From assembly GCA_900765525.1 (NCBI GenBank), contig CAAFRY010000223.1, forward strand, positions 1 to 6,145: 6,145 nucleotides of DNA, given 5' to 3'. Both the position numbers and the translations under genes were made by a program. The notes under the pieces were generated by a model. That model did no database searches. It was not told the DNA's origin and worked only from the letters and a program-made list of their open reading frames with translations. Of the stretch, positions 1-6,087 are shown piece after piece; within the stretch, counting starts at the first letter, position 1, and every line of letters starts with the position of its first letter. The DNA comes from an uncultured Blautia sp. (lineage in GTDB: Bacteria; Bacillota; Clostridia; Lachnospirales; Lachnospiraceae).

Positions 1-27
1 AGCTAAAGCTGACCACGCTCGGCGCAG

Positions 28-85
28 CAAAAGTGTGCTTCTTGGAAGAAAATGGAATTGTGAGGGTGTGCGAAGCACACTTTTG
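28..85. repeat. 14-bp perfect inverted repeat in the leader
   Basis: Positions 28-41 (CAAAAGTGTGCTTC) are the exact reverse complement of 72-85 (GAAGCACACTTTTG), separated by 30 nt. As RNA the stem could extend outward by a G-U and an A-U pair (27/86, 26/87). The right arm also contains the 3' half of the compact hairpin at 66-80, so the two structures exclude each other. A smaller near-palindrome, TTCTT-GG-AAGAA, lies at 39-50 inside the element. It could be an RNA leader structure, a protein-binding site, or one copy of a short dispersed repeat. The pairing is seen directly; the role is unknown. Confidence 0.7.
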
Positions 86-86
86 T
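66..86 (+). terminator. terminator-like hairpin upstream of the regulator gene
   Basis: GTGTGC (66-71), GAA loop (72-74) and GCACAC (75-80) form a perfect 6-bp stem, followed at once by TTTTGTT. G-U and A-U pairs could lengthen the stem down to position 61. This is the form of a short intrinsic terminator and could end an upstream transcript. It stops only 9 nt before the ribosome binding site of the next gene, leaving no room for a normal promoter in between. It may therefore act as an attenuator or be partly read through. The T-stretch is short and broken by G, so strength is uncertain. Confidence 0.5.
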
Positions 87-94
87 TATATCAA

Positions 95-105
95 GAGAGG
101 AGGGG
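95..105 (+). promoter_or_regulatory. ribosome binding site fixing the start of the regulator gene
   Basis: The purine run GAGAGGAGGGG contains AGGAGG at 98-103, 6 nt before the ATG at 110. It decides the start in favour of ATG 110 over the in-frame GTG at 35, which has no Shine-Dalgarno sequence and lies inside the inverted repeat. Confidence 0.85.
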
Positions 106-109
106 ATTT

Positions 110-388
110 ATGGAGGAAGTACAGGAGAGAATTGCAGTCATTGGAATTATTTTAGAGGACAGAGGACAGGCGGAGACAGTGAACAATCTGCTGCACCGGT
201 ACAGCAAATATATTATAGGAAGAATGGGAATTCCCTACGAGAAAAAGCAGGTAAATATCATCAGTATTGTGCTGGATGCTCCGGGAGATATTATCAGCGC
301 CTTAGCGGGGAAGCTGGGGAGACTGCCGGGAGTCAGTTCTAAAGCCCTGTATTCCAGGAGCAGCAGTAAAAAAACAGGGCCAGAGTAA
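110..388 (+). CDS. TM1266-family iron-only hydrogenase system putative regulator (ACT-like fold)
   Basis: This encodes a 92-residue protein of the small family named after Thermotoga maritima TM1266, which usually sits beside [FeFe]-hydrogenase maturation genes and is called a putative regulator. Family hallmarks seen are RIAVIGIILED (7-17, first beta strand), YIIGRMGIPY (34-43), IISIVLDAP (50-58) and a conserved end with GKLGRLPGVS (67-76), the beta-alpha-beta-beta-alpha-beta pattern of ACT/NikR-C-like domains. There is no DNA-binding domain, membrane segment or signal peptide, so any regulation is probably by ligand or protein binding in the cytoplasm. The last ~12 residues (SSSKKTGPE) are a polar tail beyond the core. 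ATG 110 is chosen for its AGGAGG. It lies 22 nt upstream of hydE, consistent with co-transcription. Family assignment is firm; biochemical function is not established. Confidence 0.9.
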   Translation: MEEVQERIAVIGIILEDRGQAETVNNLLHRYSKYIIGRMGIPYEKKQVNIISIVLDAPGDIISALAGKLGRLPGVSSKALYSRSSSKKTGPE

Positions 389-410
389 AAGCCTGCAGGA
401 GTGACCGAGG

Positions 411-1559
411 ATGGATAAAATAGGAACAGCAAAAACAGAAACAGAAAAAACAGAAACAAATAATACAGCAATAGATAGGGCAGTGATTCAGACAACTGCA
501 GAGTGGGGAGAAGAAGAGCTCCAGACCTGTCTGGACAGACTGGAAAAGGGACTTTCCCTTGACCGGCAGCAATGGAGGATTCTGCTGGAGGGGAGAAATC
601 CTCAAAGAGCCGCAGAAGCGGCCCGGAGGGCTTCAGCAGTCAGGGACAGGATTTATGGAAAAAGGGTTTTTATCCGTGGACTCATTGAATTTACTAATTA
701 TTGCAAAATGGACTGTTATTACTGCGGTATCCGCAGAAGCAATACCCAGGCTTCCAGGTACCGGCTGAACAAAGAGAAAATTCTGGCCTGCTGCCGGGCC
801 GGCTATGAGCTGGGGTTTCGGACTTTTGTGCTGCAGGGTGGAGAGGACCCTTATTTTACAGATGAGAGACTTGCGGAGATTGTCCGGGAAATTCGCAGAA
901 GTTATCCGGATTGCGCTATCACTTTATCTGTGGGAGAGCGGAGCAGGGAAAGCTATGAGACTTTCCGAAAGGCGGGAGCAGACCGGTATCTGCTCCGCCA
1001 CGAGACTGCTAATGAGGCCCATTTTGCCAGGCTTCATCCAGAGAACCAGAAGCTTTCCTCCCGTATGGCCTGTCTGGAAGAGCTGAAAAGCCTGGGCTAC
1101 CAGACAGGAGCCGGATTTATGGTAGGCTCTCCCGGCCAGAGCCTGGACACTTTAATCGATGATTTACAGTTTTTGGAAAAGCTGCAGCCGGAGATGGTAG
1201 GTATCGGCCCTTTTATCCCCCATCACCAGACCCCTTTTGCAGGAGAAAAGCAGGGAAGCCTGGAGCTGACCTTGTATCTGCTGAGTCTGGTACGGCTTTT
1301 GCTTCCCCGGGTGCTGCTGCCGGCTACCACAGCCCTGGGCACCATAGCGCCGGAGGGAAGAGAGCAGGGAATCCTGGCCGGAGCTAACGTGGTAATGCCT
1401 AATTTATCACCAGAGAACGTAAGGGAAAAATACCTGCTATATGACAATAAAATCTGTACGGGAAAGGAAGCCGCAGAATCTTTGGAGGAGCTGCGAAGCT
1501 CTCTTGCAGCCATTGGCTATGAGGCGGTTGTTGACCGTGGAGATATAGCGCCGGAATGA
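411..1559 (+). CDS. hydE: [FeFe]-hydrogenase maturation radical SAM protein HydE
   Basis: HydE is a cytoplasmic radical SAM enzyme of H-cluster assembly that acts on the Fe(CO)2(CN)-cysteine product of HydG. In this 382-residue protein the [4Fe-4S] motif is CKMDCYYC (C98, C102, C105), followed by the HydE-typical LQGGEDPY (141-148), RYLLRHETAN (192-201), TGAGFMVGSPGQ (232-243), VGIGPFIPH (263-271) and ATTALGTIAPEGRE (305-318) of the (beta/alpha)8 barrel. The accessory-cluster cysteines I recall from T. maritima HydE (311, 319, 322) are not kept: only C349 aligns, with S357 and E360 at the other two places. The first radical SAM cysteine lies about 35 residues further in than in T. maritima; the extra N-terminus is Thr/Glu/Lys-rich. 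Start ATG 411 has AGGAG at 397-401, 9 nt upstream; an internal GTG at 483 lacks a good site. hydG follows after 68 nt. Confidence 0.96.
   Translation: MDKIGTAKTETEKTETNNTAIDRAVIQTTAEWGEEELQTCLDRLEKGLSLDRQQWRILLEGRNPQRAAEAARRASAVRDRIYGKRVFIRGLIEFTNYCKMDCYYCGIRRSNTQASRYRLNKEKILACCRAGYELGFRTFVLQGGEDPYFTDERLAEIVREIRRSYPDCAITLSVGERSRESYETFRKAGADRYLLRHETANEAHFARLHPENQKLSSRMACLEELKSLGYQTGAGFMVGSPGQSLDTLIDDLQFLEKLQPEMVGIGPFIPHHQTPFAGEKQGSLELTLYLLSLVRLLLPRVLLPATTALGTIAPEGREQGILAGANVVMPNLSPENVREKYLLYDNKICTGKEAAESLEELRSSLAAIGYEAVVDRGDIAPE
431..460 (+). repeat. 15-nt tandem duplication in the 5' end of hydE
   Basis: Positions 431-445 and 446-460 are two adjacent 15-nt copies differing at one base, within a very A-rich stretch. 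The period is a multiple of three, so the copies encode KTETE then KTETN (residues 8-17) in frame. This looks like a slippage-generated duplication in a non-conserved N-terminal tail; copy-number changes here would keep the frame. Confidence 0.8.
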
Positions 1560-1565
1560 TTCCGG
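1551..1565. other. hairpin with the hydE stop codon in its loop
   Basis: CCGGAA (1551-1556), TGA (1557-1559) and TTCCGG (1560-1565) form a perfect 6-bp stem whose 3-nt loop is exactly the hydE stop codon. The stem can continue with two more pairs (1549/1566, 1548/1567) if G1550 is bulged. An A-run follows rather than a T-run, so it is not an intrinsic terminator on this strand. It could protect a processed 3' end or tune expression between hydE and hydG. The pairing is seen; any function is inferred. Confidence 0.55.
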
Positions 1566-1627
1566 GCAGAAAAAACCAAGACCAAGGGGGAAGGGAAAAC
1601 TGACCCTGAGGCAGAAAGGAAAAAATC

Positions 1628-3046
1628 ATGTATAATCCAAAATCAAAATGTGCAGACGAATTCATTAACCACCAGGAAATCCTGGACACCCTGGAGTATG
1701 CCCAGGCCAACAAGAACAACCGGGAGCTGATTGAGCAGATTCTGGAAAAAGCCAAATTAAGAAAGGGACTGAGTCACAGGGAAGCCGCAGTGCTTCTGGA
1801 CTGTGAGCTGGATGATAAGAACCAGGAGATTTATGCTCTGGCGGAACAGATAAAAAAGGATTTTTACGGCAGCCGTATCGTGCTGTTTGCCCCTCTTTAT
1901 CTATCTAATTACTGCGTCAATGGCTGTGTTTACTGCCCCTATCATGCCAAAAACAAGCACATTCCCAGGAAAAAACTGACCCAGGAGGAAATCCGAAGGG
2001 AGGTCATTGCCCTTCAGGATATGGGCCATAAGCGCCTGGCCCTGGAAACAGGGGAAGACCCGGTAAACTGTCCCATTGACTATGTGCTGGAAAGCATCAA
2101 AACTATTTACAGCATTAAGCATAAGAACGGGGCCATTCGCAGGGTAAATGTAAATATTGCGGCTACCACAGTGGAAAATTACCGGAAGCTGAAAGAAGCG
2201 GGAATCGGTACCTATATTTTATTCCAGGAGACCTATCACAAAGAAAGCTATTTAAAGCTGCACCCAACAGGACCTAAACATGATTATAACTATCATACCG
2301 AAGCCATGGACCGGGCTATGGAGGGCGGTATCGACGACGTAGGCTGCGGAGTTCTTTTCGGACTGGAGCTGTACCGCTATGAGTTTGCAGGGCTTTTGAT
2401 GCATGCGGAGCATTTGGAAGCCGTGTACGGGGTGGGGCCCCATACCATCAGCGTGCCGAGAATCAAACGGGCCGACGATATTGACCCGGATGTTTTTGAC
2501 AATGGTATTGACGATGACACCTTTGCCAAGATAGTGGCCTGTATCCGTATTGCCGTGCCCTACACAGGTATGATTATATCTACCAGGGAAACCCAAAAGT
2601 GCAGGGAAAGAGTGCTTCACCTGGGAATTTCCCAGATTTCCGGAGGCTCCAGAACCAGTGTGGGCGGTTATGTGGAACCGGAGCCGGAGGAGGAATCCTC
2701 CCAGCAGTTTGAGGTCAGCGACAACCGTTCCCTGGACCAGGTAGTGAACTGGCTTATGGGTATGGGATATGTGCCCAGCTTTTGTACAGCCTGTTACCGG
2801 GAGGGAAGGACGGGAGACCGTTTTATGGCTCTGTGTAAATCCGGTCAGATTCAGAACTGCTGCCTGCCAAATGCTCTGATGACGCTGAAGGAATATCTGA
2901 TGGATTATGCCTCCCCGGATACCAGGGAAAAAGGCCTGGCTTTGATTCAGCAGCAGATTGGAGAAATTCCCAGAGAGAAAACAAGGGAAATCCTGGTGAA
3001 GCATTTGACGGAAATTGAAAAGGGAAACAGGGATTTCCGGTTCTGA
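1628..3046 (+). CDS. hydG: [FeFe]-hydrogenase maturation radical SAM protein HydG (tyrosine lyase)
   Basis: HydG cleaves L-tyrosine to p-cresol and dehydroglycine, and from the latter makes the CO and cyanide ligands of the H-cluster, released as an Fe(CO)2(CN)-cysteine synthon. The 472-residue length is normal for the family. SNYCVNGCVYC (93-103) gives the radical SAM cysteines C96, C100 and C103; ALETGEDP (138-145) follows. GPHTISVPR (270-278) contains H272, which I infer matches the histidine ligating the 'dangler' iron of the auxiliary cluster. The C-terminal domain has C386, C389 and C412 in CX2CX22C spacing, the auxiliary Fe-S cluster site; C403 and C411 are extra cysteines nearby. All key residues are present. 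ATG 1628 has AAGGA at 1616-1620, 7 nt upstream. The gene ends in tandem stops TGA-TAA, the second of which adjoins the hydF ribosome binding site. Confidence 0.97.
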   Translation: MYNPKSKCADEFINHQEILDTLEYAQANKNNRELIEQILEKAKLRKGLSHREAAVLLDCELDDKNQEIYALAEQIKKDFYGSRIVLFAPLYLSNYCVNGCVYCPYHAKNKHIPRKKLTQEEIRREVIALQDMGHKRLALETGEDPVNCPIDYVLESIKTIYSIKHKNGAIRRVNVNIAATTVENYRKLKEAGIGTYILFQETYHKESYLKLHPTGPKHDYNYHTEAMDRAMEGGIDDVGCGVLFGLELYRYEFAGLLMHAEHLEAVYGVGPHTISVPRIKRADDIDPDVFDNGIDDDTFAKIVACIRIAVPYTGMIISTRETQKCRERVLHLGISQISGGSRTSVGGYVEPEPEEESSQQFEVSDNRSLDQVVNWLMGMGYVPSFCTACYREGRTGDRFMALCKSGQIQNCCLPNALMTLKEYLMDYASPDTREKGLALIQQQIGEIPREKTREILVKHLTEIEKGNRDFRF

Positions 3047-3055
3047 TAAGGAGGG
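3047..3055 (+). promoter_or_regulatory. hydF ribosome binding site next to the hydG stop
   Basis: TAAGGAGGG starts directly after the hydG TGA, with the second in-frame stop TAA forming its first bases. GGAGG (3050-3054) lies 5 nt before ATG 3060 and 11 nt before ATG 3066, so it supports one of these two as the hydF start and excludes the upstream in-frame ATG at 3015 inside hydG. Ribosomes finishing hydG would release on this site, suggesting translational coupling. Confidence 0.8.
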
Positions 3056-3059
3056 CGCC

Positions 3060-4307
3060 ATGGGAATGAATGAGACGCCTGCCTCTGAGCGGGTACATAT
3101 CGGTTTTTTTGGCAAACGCAACGCCGGGAAATCCAGTGTGATAAATGCAGTGACAGGCCAGGATTTAGCAGTGGTTTCCCAGGTAAAGGGCACCACCACA
3201 GACCCGGTGTATAAATCTATGGAGCTACTGCCTCTGGGACCGGTGGTGATGATTGACACTCCGGGAATTGATGACCAGGGAGAGCTGGGAGACCTGCGGG
3301 TGAAAAGAAGTTATCAGGTGCTGAATAAGACAGACGCAGCGGTTTTGGTATTGGACGGGACCCTTGGAATGAGTGCTGAGGACAGAGAACTTTTAAGAAG
3401 GATTGAGAAAAAAGAGATTCCCTGGATAGTGGTCCTGAATAAAAGAGACAGTCTGTCCAAGGACCAGGTCTGTCAGCAGGAAAACAGGCTTCCCCAGGGC
3501 TGGCAGGAGGGTAAGGAATATCTGTGGCTCAGCGCCAGGGATAGATTGGGCGTAGAAGCTTTGAAGGAGAGGCTGGCCCGGATAGCCAGAAAGGAAGAAA
3601 GTTCCCGCAGAATCATAGGGGATTTGCTGAATCCGGGAGACTTGGCTCTTTTAGTGGTACCTATTGATAAGGCAGCTCCCAAGGGAAGGCTGATACTTCC
3701 CCAGCAGCAGACTATACGGGATATTTTGGAGGCAGATGCCGGGGCTCTGGTGGTACGGGAAAATCTTCTGAAGGAAACTTTGGGCAGGCTGGGGGAAAAG
3801 CCAAGGCTGGTGATTACAGACAGTCAGGTTTTTGAAAAGGCTGACAAGGATACTCCGGCAGATATTCCTCTGACCTCCTTTTCTATTCTTTTTGCCCGGT
3901 ATAAGGGGAACCTGAAAACACTGGTGAAAGGGGCAGAGGCCCTGGATGGCCTGAAGGATGGAGATAAGGTGCTGATAAGCGAGGGCTGCACCCATCACCG
4001 CCAGTGCGGGGACATCGGTACAGTGAAGCTGCCTGCCTGGATAAGAAAATACACGGGAAAGAAACTGGAATTTTATTTTACCTCGGGAGGGGAATTTCCC
4101 CAGTCACTGGAGGAATACAGCCTGGTGGTTCACTGCGGAGGCTGCATGCTCAATGAGAGGGAAATGAAATACAGACTTGGCTGTGGGGAAGACCAGCAGG
4201 TACCCATTACCAATTACGGACTTTTGATTGCCTATATGAAAGGGATTTTGGAGAGAAGCCTGGAATTTTTTAAAAAGAAAACGGACGGAGAATGTAGACA
4301 GAAATAG
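3060..4307 (+). CDS. hydF: [FeFe]-hydrogenase maturation GTPase HydF (scaffold)
   Basis: HydF is the cytoplasmic scaffold that carries the 2Fe subcluster precursor and transfers it to apo-hydrogenase; its GTPase activity affects interaction with partners. In this 415-residue form the N-terminal TrmE/Era-like G domain shows GKRNAGKS (18-25, P-loop), TTT (45-47, switch I), DTPG (66-69), NKRD (127-130) and SAR (158-160). A middle dimerisation domain follows. The C-terminal cluster domain has C310-x-H312 and, 45 residues later, H358-C359-x2-C362, the family's CxH...HCxxC [4Fe-4S] site. Every hallmark is intact. ATG 3060 is chosen for the 5-nt spacing to GGAGG; ATG 3066, two codons on, is a real alternative (413 residues). 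It starts 13 nt after hydG and ends 39 nt before the glucosidase, with no hairpin-plus-T terminator between. Confidence 0.96.
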   Translation: MGMNETPASERVHIGFFGKRNAGKSSVINAVTGQDLAVVSQVKGTTTDPVYKSMELLPLGPVVMIDTPGIDDQGELGDLRVKRSYQVLNKTDAAVLVLDGTLGMSAEDRELLRRIEKKEIPWIVVLNKRDSLSKDQVCQQENRLPQGWQEGKEYLWLSARDRLGVEALKERLARIARKEESSRRIIGDLLNPGDLALLVVPIDKAAPKGRLILPQQQTIRDILEADAGALVVRENLLKETLGRLGEKPRLVITDSQVFEKADKDTPADIPLTSFSILFARYKGNLKTLVKGAEALDGLKDGDKVLISEGCTHHRQCGDIGTVKLPAWIRKYTGKKLEFYFTSGGEFPQSLEEYSLVVHCGGCMLNEREMKYRLGCGEDQQVPITNYGLLIAYMKGILERSLEFFKKKTDGECRQK

Positions 4308-4346
4308 AAAGAAAAAGCTGATACAGCGGAAAGGAATCAGGAAATA

Positions 4347-6017
4347 ATGGAAAAGAAATGGTGGAAAGAAAATGTGGTTTATCAGATTTATCCCAGAAGC
4401 TTTAAAGACAGCAATGGGGACGGAATCGGAGATATTGGAGGAATCATTGAGAAGCTGGATTATCTAAAGGAATTAGGGGTTGACGTTATCTGGCTGTCTC
4501 CTGTGTACCAATCTCCTAATGATGACAATGGCTATGATATCAGCGATTACAAGGCCATTATGAAAGAGTTCGGAACCATGGAGGATTTTGATAAAATGCT
4601 TTCAGAGGCTCACAAAAGAGGGCTGAAGCTGGTGATGGATTTGGTAGTGAATCATACTTCAGACGAACATCCCTGGTTTGTGGAAAGCCGGAAATCCAAG
4701 GATAACCTATATAGAGACTATTATATCTGGCGCCCGGCCAAGGAGGGAAAAGAGCCAAATAACTGGGGCTCCTGTTTCTCAGGTTCTGCATGGAAATATG
4801 ATGAGAGTACGGACGAATATTTCCTTCATCTGTTTTCTAAAAAGCAGCCGGATTTGAACTGGGACAATCCCAAGGTACGCCGGGAGGTTTTTGATATGAT
4901 GAATTGGTGGCTGGACAAGGGAATCGACGGTTTCCGTATGGATGTTATCAGCCTGATTTCCAAGGACCCTGCCTTTCCGGACGGTGTACCTGGCTTAAAC
5001 GGATACGCCAGCTTTAACGCTCCGGCCAACGGTCCCCATGTCCATGAGTATCTTCAGGAAATGCGCCGGGAGGTGCTGGACGGCAGAGACACTATTACCG
5101 TAGGGGAATGTTCCGGCGTTACTCTGGAGGAGGCCAAGAAATATGCTTCCAGCGACGGTAAAGAATTAAATATGGTTTTCCAGTTTGAACATATGGATGT
5201 GGACGCAGACGGTGACAACAAGTGGTCTGAGAAAAAAATGGACCTGCTGGATATGAAGCAGGTGCTGACAAAGTGGGAGAAAGGACTGGAAAATATTGCC
5301 TGGAACAGCCTTTTCTGGGAAAATCATGACCAGCCCCGCTCTGTATCCAGATACGGAAATGACGGAGTGTATTGGGAAAAGTCTGCCAAAATGCTGGCTA
5401 CCTGTCTTCACATGATGCAGGGGACGCCTTACATTTATCAGGGACAAGAGCTGGGTATGACCAACGTGCCTTTCCAGAATATTGAAGATTTCCGGGATTT
5501 GGACAGCATTAACGCTTACCACGAGCTGACAGAGCAGGGTGTCTTTACCAAGGAAGAGATGCTGAAAAGATTGCGCTACAAGAGCCGTGACAATGCCAGA
5601 ACACCTTTCCAGTGGAGTGATGAGGAAAACGCAGGCTTTACAGAGGGAAGCCCATGGATTATGGTAAATCCCAACTACAAGCAGATTAACGCTAAGGACC
5701 AGGTAGGCAGAGAAGATTCTGTGTTCTCCTATTATAAAAAACTGATTGCGCTGAGAAAAGAGTATGAGATTGTGGTGTACGGCACCTATGATTTGCTGCT
5801 TCCTGAGGATAAGGAGCTGTATGTGTATACCAGAACCTGGAAGGAACAGCAGCTTTTGGTCATCTGCAATTTCAGCACTTCAACAAGACAGCTGGCTCTT
5901 CCGGAGGGCTGGGAGCCGGAAAAGACACGGATTCTCATTGGAAACTACCAGGACTGCAGGGTAGAGAAAAATCTGAATATCAGGCCTTATGAGGCTGTGG
6001 TATTGTATCGTGAATGA
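4347..6017 (+). CDS. malL: oligo-1,6-glucosidase (GH13 family, isomaltase-like)
   Basis: This is a retaining glycosidase releasing glucose from alpha-1,6-linked oligosaccharides such as isomaltose and panose. At 556 residues it has the family's normal length, and with no signal peptide it is cytoplasmic. Seen in order: WWKENVVYQIYPRSF (5-19), the calcium-loop DSNGDGIGD (21-29), DLVVNHTS (98-105), domain-B motif QPDLNW (167-172), nucleophile D199 in GFRMDVI, acid/base E254 in TVGEC, transition-state D328 in NHDQP, and a C-terminal beta domain from about 480. Val200 after the nucleophile is the residue associated with alpha-1,6 rather than alpha-1,4 preference in Bacillus oligo-1,6-glucosidase. 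Much of the sequence matches my memory of the B. cereus enzyme. GEC instead of the commoner GEM/GET is a mild oddity. TreC or a broad alpha-glucosidase is the alternative. AGGA (4339-4342) and AAGGAA (4331-4336) precede ATG 4347. Confidence 0.93.
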   Translation: MEKKWWKENVVYQIYPRSFKDSNGDGIGDIGGIIEKLDYLKELGVDVIWLSPVYQSPNDDNGYDISDYKAIMKEFGTMEDFDKMLSEAHKRGLKLVMDLVVNHTSDEHPWFVESRKSKDNLYRDYYIWRPAKEGKEPNNWGSCFSGSAWKYDESTDEYFLHLFSKKQPDLNWDNPKVRREVFDMMNWWLDKGIDGFRMDVISLISKDPAFPDGVPGLNGYASFNAPANGPHVHEYLQEMRREVLDGRDTITVGECSGVTLEEAKKYASSDGKELNMVFQFEHMDVDADGDNKWSEKKMDLLDMKQVLTKWEKGLENIAWNSLFWENHDQPRSVSRYGNDGVYWEKSAKMLATCLHMMQGTPYIYQGQELGMTNVPFQNIEDFRDLDSINAYHELTEQGVFTKEEMLKRLRYKSRDNARTPFQWSDEENAGFTEGSPWIMVNPNYKQINAKDQVGREDSVFSYYKKLIALRKEYEIVVYGTYDLLLPEDKELYVYTRTWKEQQLLVICNFSTSTRQLALPEGWEPEKTRILIGNYQDCRVEKNLNIRPYEAVVLYRE

Positions 6018-6087
6018 TGCTAGGAAAGGAATAAGCATACCTTCAGTGTACAAGGGGCAAACGGTCGGAACGGCTGAATATGCACTT

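Noticed and set aside
58..92. Possible promoter: TTGTGA (58-63) with an extended -10-like TGTTATATC (84-92)
   Set aside because: The spacing between the elements is 23 nt, far from the usual 17. A start just downstream would fall in the ribosome binding site.
35..109. A longer regulator protein starting at GTG 35 (25 extra residues)
   Set aside because: There is no ribosome binding site before it, it runs through the inverted repeat and hairpin, and family members begin near the ATG at 110, which has AGGAGG.
3015..3059. hydF start at ATG 3015 overlapping hydG
   Set aside because: It has no suitable Shine-Dalgarno, and the added 15 residues are a frame-shifted reading of the hydG end. The strong GGAGG at 3050-3054 points to 3060 or 3066.
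2252..3259. Long minus-strand reading frame (335 codons)
   Set aside because: It lies opposite hydG and the hydF start, which have full family motifs. Its translation shows no recognisable domain, so it is a shadow of codon bias.
4248..4276. Promoter for the glucosidase in the end of hydF (TTGGAG, 17 nt, TAAAAA)
   Set aside because: Both boxes match the consensus poorly (about 3 and 4 of 6), and the A/T-rich stretch is explained by Lys/Phe codons in HydF.
6018..6087. Terminator or small gene right after malL
   Set aside because: The only hairpin seen is a 4-bp CCTT/AAGG without a T-run. The Shine-Dalgarno-like AGGAAAGGA has no start codon at a sensible distance.
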